Of a stretch of DNA of 64,000 nucleotides, positions 23,036 through 31,559 are shown in pieces. The notes beneath the pieces are model-generated. The model searched no databases and was not told the DNA's origin. It worked only from the letters and a program-made list of their open reading frames with translations. Position numbers and translations under genes: made by a program. Location of the stretch: assembly GCF_015062985.1 (NCBI RefSeq), contig NZ_SUTI01000006.1, forward strand, positions 45,271 to 109,270, written 5' to 3'. The stretch is from Methanobrevibacter sp. (GTDB lineage Archaea > Methanobacteriota > Methanobacteria > Methanobacteriales > Methanobacteriaceae). Position 1 is the stretch's first letter; every line of letters begins with the position of its first letter.

Positions 23036-25132
23036 ATGATCGATCTCAATAAAATGTTTAAACCTGAATCTGTGGCTGTTATTGGAGCATCCAACACACC
23101 TGGAAAAGTAGGATACATCATTGTCGACAACCTTATAAATGATGGCTTTGAAGGCGCAATATATCCTGTCAATCCTAAAGGTGGAGAGATTCTTGGTAAA
23201 AAAGCATATGCAAATATAAAAGACATACCTGAAAAAGTAGACTTGGCTATTATTACCATTCCAGTAGCATTTGTAAACCCTACCGTTAAAGAATGCGGTG
23301 AAGCAGGCGTTGAAAACATGGTAGTTATTACCGCTGGTTTTAAAGAAGTGGGTGAAGAAGGTGCCAAATTAGAAGCTGAATTAACAGCGCTTGGTGAAGA
23401 ATATGGTATAAACATTATTGGACCAAACAGTTTAGGAATAACCGATTCACACACTCCGTTAAACGGATCATTTTCACAAATGATGCCACCAACCGGAAAC
23501 ATGGCATTCATCTCACAAAGTGGAGCTATGATGGTAGCTATCATCGATTGGAGTGTAACTTCTGGAATAGGATTCAGTAAAGTAATCAGTTTAGGTAACA
23601 AAGCTGGGGTAAGCGAAATCGAATTACTGCAATACCTTGCGGAAGACGATGAAACCAAAGTAATCATCTGTTACTTGGAATCCATATCAGACGATGACGA
23701 CTTCGTAAGAACAATGAGAGAAACCGCACATAAAAAACCTATTATCGTGCTCAAATCCGGTTCAAGTTCAGCAGGAGCTGCTGCAGCATCCTCTCACACA
23801 GGAGCATTGGCCGGAAGTGATTTGGCATTTGACACAGCATTCAGACAATCAGGAATCATGCGTGTAGAAACAATGGCTGAATTATTTGACTTAGGTTTAG
23901 CATTCTCCAAAGCACCTCTCCCAAGAGGCGACAATGTAGCCATCATCACCAATGCAGGGGGTGGAGGAGTACTTACAGTAGACGCGATGGAAAAAGCAGG
24001 ATTACAACTTGTTCAATTCGATGAAGAAACCACAGCAAGATTAAAAGAATGTGTAACTGAAGAGGGAAGTGCTAAAAACCCTATTGACGTATTGGGAGAT
24101 GCACCTGTAAGCAGATACAAAGAATCCCTTGAAATCGTATTAAGTCAGGATGAAGTTGACAGTTTAATAGTAATGGTTTGTCCGACAGCATCCGCCGACC
24201 CTGACGGAATTGCACAAGCTATTTTAGAAGAAAGAAAAGAATTCAACAAACCTATCATCGTAGTTAACATGGGAGGTCCTTCATTTGAAGCTGCAAATGA
24301 AGCATTAAGAGACAACGGTGTTCCAACATACGTATTCCCTGAAACTGCAGTAACCGCACTTGAAGCAATGACAAGATATGCAAAACTAGAGGAAAGAGTA
24401 TATGATGATGTCGTTGACAATGTGGATGATGTTGACAAGGATGCAGTAAAAGCAATCTTTGAGAAAGTTAAAGCCGACGGAAGAGACACCCTTCTTGGTA
24501 GTGAAGCCTATGCAGTGGCTGAAGCTTATGGAATTTCCGCAGCACCAATCAAATTATCAACAAGTGCTGATGAAGCTGCTGAACTTGCAGAAGAAATGGA
24601 ATTCCCTGTAGTGCTTAAAATCGCATCCGATAAGATTTTACACAAATCCGACATCGGCGGTGTAAAGGTTGGAATTGAAAGCGCTGAAGAGGCAAAAGCA
24701 ACCTTCGAAGAGATTATCGCAAATGCAAAAGCTGCACACCCTGACATTGTTCCTGATGGTGTGGAAGTGCAAAAGATGATGGATTCCGGTGAAGAAGTGA
24801 TTGTAGGAATGATTCGTGACAAACAATTCGGACCTATGATTGCATTCGGTATGGGTGGAATCTATGTAAACCTTATCGAAGACGTGGAATTCAACCTCGC
24901 AAAAGGAATGAGCTCACAGGAAATAGACGAGCAAATCGAAAAAACCAAAGTATCCAAATTACTTGCAGGATACAGAGGAGAAGCGCCTTGCGATGTTGAA
25001 GAAGTCAAAGAAGCTATCAAAAGAGTAGCCAGACTAACCCTTGACTTCCCAGAAATATCCGAGTTAGACATCAACCCAATCTTCGTCTACGAAGAAGGTT
25101 CATCTGCACTCGATATCAAAATCAAATTATAA
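23036..25132 (+). CDS. ADP-forming acyl-CoA (acetyl-CoA) synthetase, fused alpha-beta
   Basis: The enzyme interconverts acyl-CoA, ADP and phosphate with acid, CoA and ATP. The 698 residues contain the alpha part first (CoA-binding SVAVIGASNTPGKVGY, then two ligase-CoA domains) and an ATP-grasp beta part from about residue 480 (DTLLGSEAYAVAEAYG, VVLKIASDKILHKSDIGGVK). The phosphorylated His of the alpha part is the one in ASSHTGALAGSD (about residue 258). ISQSGAMMVAI and ITNAGGGGVL mark the phosphate-binding loops. The acid substrate cannot be told from sequence; acetate or branched acids are usual. AAGGAG gives a strong start. Confidence 0.92.
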   Translation: MIDLNKMFKPESVAVIGASNTPGKVGYIIVDNLINDGFEGAIYPVNPKGGEILGKKAYANIKDIPEKVDLAIITIPVAFVNPTVKECGEAGVENMVVITAGFKEVGEEGAKLEAELTALGEEYGINIIGPNSLGITDSHTPLNGSFSQMMPPTGNMAFISQSGAMMVAIIDWSVTSGIGFSKVISLGNKAGVSEIELLQYLAEDDETKVIICYLESISDDDDFVRTMRETAHKKPIIVLKSGSSSAGAAAASSHTGALAGSDLAFDTAFRQSGIMRVETMAELFDLGLAFSKAPLPRGDNVAIITNAGGGGVLTVDAMEKAGLQLVQFDEETTARLKECVTEEGSAKNPIDVLGDAPVSRYKESLEIVLSQDEVDSLIVMVCPTASADPDGIAQAILEERKEFNKPIIVVNMGGPSFEAANEALRDNGVPTYVFPETAVTALEAMTRYAKLEERVYDDVVDNVDDVDKDAVKAIFEKVKADGRDTLLGSEAYAVAEAYGISAAPIKLSTSADEAAELAEEMEFPVVLKIASDKILHKSDIGGVKVGIESAEEAKATFEEIIANAKAAHPDIVPDGVEVQKMMDSGEEVIVGMIRDKQFGPMIAFGMGGIYVNLIEDVEFNLAKGMSSQEIDEQIEKTKVSKLLAGYRGEAPCDVEEVKEAIKRVARLTLDFPEISELDINPIFVYEEGSSALDIKIKL

Positions 25133-25170
25133 TTTCTCTTTGAGAAATTATCTATTTTTTTCTTTTTTTA
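25131..25170 (+). terminator. Intrinsic-type terminator of the acyl-CoA synthetase
   Basis: AATTTCTC (25131-25138) pairs perfectly with GAGAAATT (25142-25149) around TTT and is followed by a T-rich run. The stop codon (25130-25132) overlaps the stem. Confidence 0.8.
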
Positions 25171-25208
25171 CATATAGCTTTAAACAACTTATTTTAATGA
25201 GTGATTAA

Positions 25209-25835
25209 ATGAATTATGATTTATCCTGCCTTGGAATTGAAAAGGACTTGCAATATGAATGCATCACAACCACAATCAGCAAGGATGGAATTAAGAATGC
25301 CGGCGCATTTGCATTCCAATATCTGGGAGGCGACAAAGTGCACTGCCATATCTTCGAAGGGTCAAAAACATTGAAAAACATCCTGGATACTAATGAATAT
25401 GTAGTTAACATTACACAAGATCCTTTAGTTTTCACATATGCTACATTAGATTGCTTGGGCGATGAATATTATACTGATGATGATGCAATAGCTATCATTA
25501 AAAACACCCCAGCTTACATTATTGTTGATGTTGAAGACGTTGAAATAAAGACTCCTGAAAACTTCCCAATCAAGGGGGACAAAAGCATCTATTTCATAAC
25601 CGGGAAAATCCGAAAAGTTGTCAAAAACGATGAATATGCCCAAGCCTTCAACAGAGGAATGTCCGGACTGATAGAATCCCTTGTCAACTTTTCAAGATAC
25701 AAGATTGTTGGTGAAGAGCAAAGGAAAGTCTACATGGACAAACTGATTGAAAATCAAAGGGTCATCAATAAGGTTTCAGATGATAAGACTAAAGAGGCAA
25801 TGGCATATCTGAAATCAGAATATGAAAAAAACTAA
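25209..25835 (+). CDS. DUF447 family protein, FMN-binding split-barrel type
   Basis: The 208-residue protein matches the archaeal DUF447 family, small proteins with a flavin-reductase-like split barrel. The pattern ITTTISKDGIKNAGAFAFQYLGGDKVHCHIF near residues 20-50 matches the family strands that hold flavin. VVNITQDPLVFTYATL continues the barrel, and the C-terminal 60 residues form helices (GLIESLVNFSRY). Members are probably redox enzymes, but the reaction is unknown. The gene follows the acyl-CoA synthetase terminator, so it has its own promoter. Confidence 0.78.
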   Translation: MNYDLSCLGIEKDLQYECITTTISKDGIKNAGAFAFQYLGGDKVHCHIFEGSKTLKNILDTNEYVVNITQDPLVFTYATLDCLGDEYYTDDDAIAIIKNTPAYIIVDVEDVEIKTPENFPIKGDKSIYFITGKIRKVVKNDEYAQAFNRGMSGLIESLVNFSRYKIVGEEQRKVYMDKLIENQRVINKVSDDKTKEAMAYLKSEYEKN

Positions 25836-25855
25836 TTTTAAAAAAAGAAAGATTA

Positions 25856-25880
25856 AAGCATAGTTAACTTAACTATGCTT
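25856..25880. terminator. Bidirectional terminator hairpin
   Basis: AAGCATAGTTAA and TTAACTATGCTT form a perfect 12-base stem around a single C. It sits between the converging DUF447 and substrate-binding protein genes, with A-rich and T-rich flanks. The minus-strand stop codon (25873-25875) lies inside the stem. Confidence 0.8.
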
Positions 25881-26844
25881 CCCAATATAATTTGTCGTGA
25901 GGAATGGTACTGTTTAAAATACCAATTTGCACTTCAAGTTCTTGGAATTTGTCAACATCTGCTTTGAAGCTGTTATCAAGACCTGAGATGAATGGGAAAC
26001 TCATTAAGGATTTAGCTTCTAAACTAGGGTCTGAAACAATATCTTCCGGCAAGAGTTTTACCACTGCATCTGCACTTCCGTTTTTAATGTTGTCGTTGAT
26101 GAAATTGGTTGCGTTTTCATGGATTTCCACAATGAGTTTTGCTTGATCTTTGTGGTCTTTGATAAAGCTATCTGATGCAACAACAACACAACATGGGTGT
26201 GCAGGTAATATTTGAGCAGAATCAGCTAACACAGAAGTGTTACTTTGATTTGCTGCAATGCTTACATAAGGTTGGAATGTTACGATTCCGTCAATTTGAC
26301 CGGTTTTTAAAGCGTCATTCATGGAAGGAACTTTCATAGCAGAAACGTTCACATCATTTATGGACATGTTATTTTTGGTTAAGTAGTATGAAAGTAAAGC
26401 ATGTTGAATGGAAGCTTCACCTGGAGTAGCGATTGATTTACCTTTCAAGTCAGAAGCAGAATGAATACCGGATGCATCAGTTACGACAATACCTGATCCT
26501 TCAACTTGAGCTGAAGAAATAACTTTCACAGGAACATCTTTTGAAACTGAAGATAAAACAGGAGTAATACCTACATAACCGACATCCACTTCACCACTAG
26601 CCATAGCAGTCATTAAGTCTCCACCGTTGTTAAACTGAACAAGTTCGGTGGTGATGTTATTGTCTTTATACATACCTTGAGCGTCAGCAACAAACAATGC
26701 TGCATCATGGTCAGAAGGTAAGTAACCTATCTTTACAGTGTCGTCTCCTCCCCCTAAAAAGTCGAAAAGACCTGCGCTAGCTGAACCCATTACCAAACAG
26801 GCAGCAAGTGCTAACACTAAAACAAACATGATTTTTTTATTCAT
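25873..26844 (-). CDS. SsuA/NMT1-like ABC transporter substrate-binding protein
   Basis: A secreted solute-binding protein with a signal peptide (MNKKIMFVLVLALAACLVMG, cut near SASAG) and then an unusual GLFDFLGGGDD linker. The body begins at KIGYLPSDHDAALFVADA and matches the sulfonate/nitrate/taurine-binding group, with NNGGDLMTAMASGEVDVGYV, ATPGEASIQH and AMKVPSMNDALKTGQIDG landmarks. No permease or ATPase gene is nearby. It is a close paralogue of the gene at 33408. Because Methanobrevibacter can need external coenzyme M, a sulfonate, that is a candidate ligand, by inference only. The ATG at 26844 follows GGTGA; a GTG at 26853 is less likely. Confidence 0.85.
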   Translation of the reverse strand: MNKKIMFVLVLALAACLVMGSASAGLFDFLGGGDDTVKIGYLPSDHDAALFVADAQGMYKDNNITTELVQFNNGGDLMTAMASGEVDVGYVGITPVLSSVSKDVPVKVISSAQVEGSGIVVTDASGIHSASDLKGKSIATPGEASIQHALLSYYLTKNNMSINDVNVSAMKVPSMNDALKTGQIDGIVTFQPYVSIAANQSNTSVLADSAQILPAHPCCVVVASDSFIKDHKDQAKLIVEIHENATNFINDNIKNGSADAVVKLLPEDIVSDPSLEAKSLMSFPFISGLDNSFKADVDKFQELEVQIGILNSTIPHDKLYWEA

Positions 26845-26873
26845 TATTTTCACCGTTAATTAATTTAAATTAT

Positions 26874-26885
26874 TAACAATTATTA
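26874..26885. promoter_or_regulatory. TAACAATTATTA site before the substrate-binding protein gene
   Basis: One mismatch from the palindrome TAACAATTGTTA. On the minus strand it lies about 14 bases downstream of a TATA-like TTTATACTAA (about 26899-26908) and 30 bases before the ATG at 26844, a repressor-like position. Confidence 0.5.
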
Positions 26886-26924
26886 ATATTATGAATTTTA
26901 GTATAAAAACATTACATAAAAAGT

Positions 26925-26936
26925 TAACAATTGTTA
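26925..26936. promoter_or_regulatory. Perfect palindrome TAACAATTGTTA
   Basis: A 12-base perfect palindrome in the divergent region between the substrate-binding protein gene (minus) and the ThiF-like gene (plus). The same core is found at 32392-32405. Confidence 0.6.
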
Positions 26937-27090
26937 TATTTGAATCCCCATTTAACTTTTTTCACAAGGACACATATAAATATTGCGAAAACATTGCTGA
27001 AAAGTAATGAATAGATAACCCTCTCAAAATTTTCAACCGGCCAAAACAACATGTTTAAATATCTAATCCGACTAATTGTATTATATAAAA

Positions 27091-27104
27091 ATAACTATTG
27101 TTAT
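27091..27104. promoter_or_regulatory. Near-palindrome ATAACTATTGTTAT before the ThiF-like gene
   Basis: It follows a TATA-like TTATATAAA (27081-27089) directly and ends 22 bases before the ATG at 27127. It differs from ATAACAATTGTTAT by one base, matching the layout at 32392-32405. Confidence 0.55.
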
Positions 27105-27126
27105 ATTTTAATGATTAGGTGAAAAA

Positions 27127-27882
27127 ATGCCGACAAGATATATAGGTGATGGATATTGGGAAATAGCTTCCCGTCAAATGAGCATAGTAACAAGAAGCGA
27201 ACAACAAAGATTTAAAGATGCAAAAATCACAGTTATAGGCTGTGGTGGAATAGGTGGAGAGACAATTGAAATGCTTGCAAGAATGGGAATTGGAGAACTC
27301 GTTCTGGTGGATAAGGATGCATTTGACCTATCCAATTTAAACCGGCAAACCTTAGCTTCAATAGCTGATTTGGGTCTTGACAAAAGTGCGGTTGCCGCTG
27401 AAAAGGTACGACTTATTAATCCATACGTCAAGGTTACAACATTCAATGAGCATGTTGACCAAACAAACATTGACAAGGTCATTGGCGACTCAGATATTGT
27501 AATCGATGCACTTGACAATGTCCTGACAAGAGTTATAGTGTCAAGAACAGCAAAAGAAAAAGGAATCGCATATGTCCATGGTGCAATCCACGGAACAATG
27601 GGCCAAATTACAGTATTCCTTCCGAACAGTGAAAAAACATACGAAGAAATGTTCAACCTGCCTTCAATTGGAAAAGAATTGGACGACGAGACTATTGGAG
27701 AATTGAAGAACGTTACCTCAGGAGTTCCTCCTGTCATTGGACCGACACCAAATCTGATAGGATGTCTGGAAGCCTTTGAAGCTTATAAAATAATAACCGG
27801 CGTTGGAAAAGTAACAGTAGCTCCAAAAATATTAACCTTTGACCTGCTGGATCTGTCATCATTCAGTCTGGAAGAAATATAA
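27127..27882 (+). CDS. ThiF/MoeB/HesA-family E1-like adenylyltransferase
   Basis: The family activates the C-terminus of small sulfur-carrier or ubiquitin-like proteins by adenylation. The 251 residues contain the nucleotide-binding VIGCGGIGGETIEMLARMGIG (about residues 37-57), the ELVLVDKDAFDLSNLNRQ block with the conserved Asp, Asn and Arg, and VIDALDNVLTR (about 121). The two Cys-x2-Cys zinc pairs of MoeB are absent, and no catalytic Cys is obvious past IGCLEAFEAYK, so it may only adenylate. AGGTGA precedes the ATG. The promoter carries the shared palindrome, linking it to the operon of glutamate-cysteine ligases that ends facing it. Confidence 0.88.
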   Translation: MPTRYIGDGYWEIASRQMSIVTRSEQQRFKDAKITVIGCGGIGGETIEMLARMGIGELVLVDKDAFDLSNLNRQTLASIADLGLDKSAVAAEKVRLINPYVKVTTFNEHVDQTNIDKVIGDSDIVIDALDNVLTRVIVSRTAKEKGIAYVHGAIHGTMGQITVFLPNSEKTYEEMFNLPSIGKELDDETIGELKNVTSGVPPVIGPTPNLIGCLEAFEAYKIITGVGKVTVAPKILTFDLLDLSSFSLEEI

Positions 27883-27902
27883 TAGATGTGAAAACATCTA
27901 TT
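27881..27902. terminator. Bidirectional terminator between ThiF-like gene and fdhD
   Basis: AATAGATGT and ACATCTATT pair perfectly around a GAAA tetraloop, followed by a T-rich run on the plus strand. The ThiF-like stop codon (27880-27882) overlaps the stem. Confidence 0.8.
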
Positions 27903-27922
27903 TTAATATTATTTTTTAAAAT

Positions 27923-28753
27923 CTATTTTTCAAAATCTATGCGCTCAGGCGCAGTAAAAACAGTAAATCTATTATCTCTTACAAAACCCACCATTGTAAT
28001 GTTGCCTGCACGAGCCACATCAATTCCTGATGATGCCGGAGATGCATTTGAAATTATTATTGGAATTCCTACCCTTATCACTTTTATAAGCATGTCTGCG
28101 GGCATCCTTCCACTATATGAGATATAGCATTTGCTGAAGTCATACCCTTCCTTGGCTGCAGCCCCTATTACCTTATCCACTGCAACATGGCGGCTCACAT
28201 CTTCCCTGATGATTATATTGTCCTCATATTTAAGCTGAGCCACATGGACTCCTGCTGTTTTCTGCCAGATTTTTGCCTCATCGGTCAGGTGCTCAATATC
28301 CTTGATTATCTGGGTTGCATCGATTTTTAAATCAGACATGTTGGGTTCAATTGTCTTCAGCTCTGACCTTATACCACCGGCATTATCAGAGTTTACGCCC
28401 TGATATTCAAGCAACCTGCAAACGCATGCATGTTCACAGTTTCCTTTTCTCTCCTGAACAATACCTTCCTGTTCCAAATCCTCTTCAGGATCATGGTTCA
28501 GGTTTGTGGAAACCAATACGTTTGTTCCGTCCAAAGTTATTGATTCTATGTCAGAATAATCCTTGATTAAACCTTCACCAAGACAGTATCCGACGGCAAA
28601 ATCCTCCAAATCGACAGGATATGTTGAAAACTTACGGGGAGGCAAATAATCAATGAAAAGATATGTGTATTCATCATCCACACTGTTCTCCTTGATTGTT
28701 CTGCATTCGCCGCCGACCCATTGAATCACATCAGTCTGCCTTAGGAATTCCAT
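27923..28753 (-). CDS. fdhD: FdhD-like sulfurtransferase for formate dehydrogenase
   Basis: FdhD passes sulfur to the Mo/W-bis-MGD cofactor before it enters formate dehydrogenase. Family marks are FAVGYCLGEGLI (about residues 59-70), KTAGVHVAQL (about 176), EDVSRHVAVDKVIG (about 193), CYISYSGRMPADMLIKV and ISNASPASSGIDVA. The Cys region reads CEHACVC instead of the usual C-x2-C, so the sulfur-carrying Cys pair is spaced differently. The ATG at 28753 begins one base after the gshA stop with GGAGG upstream; the earlier ATG at 28810 would overlap gshA by 56 bases. It is the last gene of a tight four-gene operon, an uncommon place for fdhD. Confidence 0.88.
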   Translation of the reverse strand: MEFLRQTDVIQWVGGECRTIKENSVDDEYTYLFIDYLPPRKFSTYPVDLEDFAVGYCLGEGLIKDYSDIESITLDGTNVLVSTNLNHDPEEDLEQEGIVQERKGNCEHACVCRLLEYQGVNSDNAGGIRSELKTIEPNMSDLKIDATQIIKDIEHLTDEAKIWQKTAGVHVAQLKYEDNIIIREDVSRHVAVDKVIGAAAKEGYDFSKCYISYSGRMPADMLIKVIRVGIPIIISNASPASSGIDVARAGNITMVGFVRDNRFTVFTAPERIDFEK

Positions 28754-28754
28754 G

Positions 28755-30143
28755 CTATCGTCCTCCCAAAGCGATGTCAACATACTTTCTGAGCTCTTCA
28801 CACTTATCAAAGTCCATGTTTTCCAGATTATGAATGCTGGTCATCTTATTATTTTTAGACAGCTCCACATGGGTGTTAAGGTAGCCATTCTTCTCAATCA
28901 GCTTGAGAAGCCTTTTGCCGTATGTCAAATCAGGATTTGCAATGCGGTTAAGCATCAGATTTAATGTATTGAACTCATCAAATCCAAGGACTTCACACAT
29001 TCCATACATTTCATTTATGATTTCTGCCGCCCAGCTTTTGAGGGTTACTTCACGACCATCCCTCAGCAATCTCATTGAATCGACATATGCGTTTTCTGCA
29101 GTATTTTCCTCATTTATCTTCGCTTCCCTTTGCCAATCTGCATAATCGGATTCATCTTTAATCAGCATGTAAATCAAAAAGAGATGCAGAAATTTCATGT
29201 CATGCCTTACAAGTCCGCATTGATAAAACGGATTGATGTCCAAAGTTCTTATTTCAATGTATTCAATGCCGTCATTTTTCAAGGAGTTCAGGAGATCTCC
29301 CGGATTTTTCGGCTTAAGCCTTATCTGAGTATACAATTCCTTCGCTTCGGACAAATCACCATTTTCAATAAAACCCTCAATATCTTCTGTGAATTCCTCA
29401 ACAGAATCATAAGACGGATACAATTCCATTAGATTCTTATATCCGCAGGATGCATTTCTGAATGAAGGGCCCTTAGTTGAATAATAGCTGCCGTAATCGT
29501 CCTTGGCATCCATCAGATGAATGCAGTCATTGGAAAATGTCTTATGAGACCCGATTGAACATCCTGTCAAATAGATAATCAGCCAGCAATATCTCAAATA
29601 ATTTCGTGCGATTTTCAAATAAACATTATTTTTAAATTCCTGAAAGCTTAAATCCGGGCTTACCATAGAGTTCAGCTTTTCTAAGAACTCGTCGGTGAAT
29701 GAAAAGTTGAAATGAACCCCTGAAATCATTTGCTTTTTAACACCATACTTTTTGGCAAGGTCTTCACGGTACTTCTGTGATTCAATGCCCTCATCGGAGT
29801 ACTGTGCAATCGGAATCTTGTCCCAATAAGGCAGTATGCATGGAATTGATTGAAACCAAAGATACTCGTCTTCGGGAAGGGACGAATTTACCAAATCGGA
29901 CAGCATTGAAAATGTGTCGAATGCATTATCTATAGTGTTGAAAGTTGGGGTGATTATTTCAATCTGGCTTTCAGAAAAATCAGTGGTAATCAGCGGATTT
30001 GTCATTTTATCCCCAAAGATTTCTGGGTGAGGTGTCAATGATAGCTCACCATCCCCTTTTGCTCTTAGGGATTCCCATTCTATTCCAAATGAACCAGCCA
30101 GTATTTCATCTGAAGAAAATTTAGATAAATTCAATAACTCCAT
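28755..30143 (-). CDS. gshA: Glutamate-cysteine ligase, GshA (type 1) family
   Basis: The enzyme joins the gamma-carboxyl of glutamate to cysteine using ATP. The sequence follows enterobacterial GshA closely in order: FGIEWESLRAKGDGELSLTP (about residues 19-38), a DKMTNPLITTDFSESQIEIITP block, SGVHFNFSFTDEF (about 141), and C-terminal DGIEYIEIRTLDINPF. At 462 residues it is slightly short of the E. coli enzyme and has no fused glutathione synthetase. The ATG at 30143 lies six bases after GAGGG; the ATG at 30149 has no spacing from that site. Methanogens are not known to make glutathione, so gamma-glutamylcysteine itself or a derivative is the likely product. Confidence 0.86.
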   Translation of the reverse strand: MELLNLSKFSSDEILAGSFGIEWESLRAKGDGELSLTPHPEIFGDKMTNPLITTDFSESQIEIITPTFNTIDNAFDTFSMLSDLVNSSLPEDEYLWFQSIPCILPYWDKIPIAQYSDEGIESQKYREDLAKKYGVKKQMISGVHFNFSFTDEFLEKLNSMVSPDLSFQEFKNNVYLKIARNYLRYCWLIIYLTGCSIGSHKTFSNDCIHLMDAKDDYGSYYSTKGPSFRNASCGYKNLMELYPSYDSVEEFTEDIEGFIENGDLSEAKELYTQIRLKPKNPGDLLNSLKNDGIEYIEIRTLDINPFYQCGLVRHDMKFLHLFLIYMLIKDESDYADWQREAKINEENTAENAYVDSMRLLRDGREVTLKSWAAEIINEMYGMCEVLGFDEFNTLNLMLNRIANPDLTYGKRLLKLIEKNGYLNTHVELSKNNKMTSIHNLENMDFDKCEELRKYVDIALGGR

Positions 30144-30158
30144 TTCCATCCCTCTGAA

Positions 30159-31559
30159 TTAAAAATTGCCCAGTTTGCCATAATCTTCAATGAATTCCTC
30201 TATTCTTACATTATTATTGTTCATCAAATTAATTATATCTTTGCTTGGATTTGTACGATATTTTATACGTTTGTACAGCGCATCCAAGAATACCTCTTCA
30301 CCAATTCCTCTTTCCTCAAGACCTGAAGCGGCCAAATCAACTATATCCTTAGACAATTTGCATAATCCGTCCATATCAATGAATGGAGGAATATCATCCT
30401 GAATTAGAAGTTTTCTAAGTTCGCTGGCAGTATATCCCTTATGGTAAATTACCTTGTCCTCGGATATCAGCTCATCAAGCTCATCCAACCTGTCCTTCAA
30501 ACCTAAATGAAATGCCGCAACAGACATGGAATCCCTGATTGGCTGTGTGCATACGCTTCTAAACTCAACGGTTCCCCTGAAGGTCAGATTAATAAATTTA
30601 AACGGCCTTAAATATTCTATATCATCAATGGAAGGAATTATATCAATCCTTTCATATTTTCCATCAGAATATACCTCACCTGTTACATGGTCCTTGGCGA
30701 AATAATCAAGGAGATTCATTGAGGTAAAATTGATATAAGCCCCATCACGCATGACGCAATATATGTTTAAGGATTCAAGATAATTCTGCAAATCCTCAAG
30801 GTCATTAAAGTCGACATCATACATTCCGATGTTGTGAGGATTGACTCCATGTGTAGAGTATTCCCATAGAGGGTCTCTGAAGCATGTTACATGCTTATTT
30901 TCATCAATCAGCAGGGAATTTGAAAACAGGAGAGCTTTTATCGGCTCTATTTTAGAGAATACATTGATTGTCTTTACCAAATCTTCCTTATAAACATCCA
31001 ACTGCACCTGTGAGGCCGAAGAGAACATTCCATATTCAGGGTATTCATGGAAATGCATCGGAACATCGTCGTAATCCTTAAAAGATTTCAGATGATGATA
31101 AAGCATCAGATATCTCTCGGAAGGAATGGGGAGATTTTGATTGTACTTCCTATAAGGATTTATTCCCATTCCGGTTAATGTATGGTTATACTCCTCGAAT
31201 GATTCCTTTACAAATGAGTAATATTCGCAGAACCTGTCATTGATGCTGAACAGGTCCTTTTCACGACCCATTGCAAATTCGATATTGTTATAGGAACAAT
31301 CATAACAGACAATATCCTCATTTTTAGGATTTTTAAGTGCGAATACATTACCGGAATAATCTATTCCATCAACTTCAAAGTCAGAATAATGTTCCTGAAA
31401 TTTATCGGTGATCCTGTGAACAACATCAAAATCGACTGCCTTCTTATCAAGATTTATGATTGGAATTTCAATTTCAACACCGATATAATTCTTTTTCTGA
31501 TTCGTCGGTTTTATAAACTCCTCATACAATCTGTCCCTTATCATATCTCTGTTAATCAT
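30159..31559 (-). CDS. GCS2-like glutamate-cysteine ligase family protein
   Basis: A second carboxylate-amine ligase, from a different branch than its neighbour. Markers are NYIGVEIEIPIINL (about residues 24-37), CYDCSYNNIEFAMG, HEYPEYGMFSSASQVQLDVYKE (the plant-type TVQVNLD-like strand) and FRGTVEFRSVCTQPI (about 325). This pattern recalls plant/proteobacterial GCL and EgtA. The partner amine may be cysteine or something else. The ATG at 31559 has GGGATGA upstream and overlaps the amidotransferase end by eight bases; the ATG at 31568 lacks spacing. The next gene, gshA, begins 15 bases downstream. Two different GCL types in one operon suggests two sequential or distinct gamma-glutamyl bonds. 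Confidence 0.78.
   Translation of the reverse strand: MINRDMIRDRLYEEFIKPTNQKKNYIGVEIEIPIINLDKKAVDFDVVHRITDKFQEHYSDFEVDGIDYSGNVFALKNPKNEDIVCYDCSYNNIEFAMGREKDLFSINDRFCEYYSFVKESFEEYNHTLTGMGINPYRKYNQNLPIPSERYLMLYHHLKSFKDYDDVPMHFHEYPEYGMFSSASQVQLDVYKEDLVKTINVFSKIEPIKALLFSNSLLIDENKHVTCFRDPLWEYSTHGVNPHNIGMYDVDFNDLEDLQNYLESLNIYCVMRDGAYINFTSMNLLDYFAKDHVTGEVYSDGKYERIDIIPSIDDIEYLRPFKFINLTFRGTVEFRSVCTQPIRDSMSVAAFHLGLKDRLDELDELISEDKVIYHKGYTASELRKLLIQDDIPPFIDMDGLCKLSKDIVDLAASGLEERGIGEEVFLDALYKRIKYRTNPSKDIINLMNNNNVRIEEFIEDYGKLGNF

Noticed and set aside
22990..23667. Minus-strand 225-codon frame opposite the acyl-CoA synthetase
   Set aside because: Long only because of codon bias in the real gene; no start signal and no recognisable protein.
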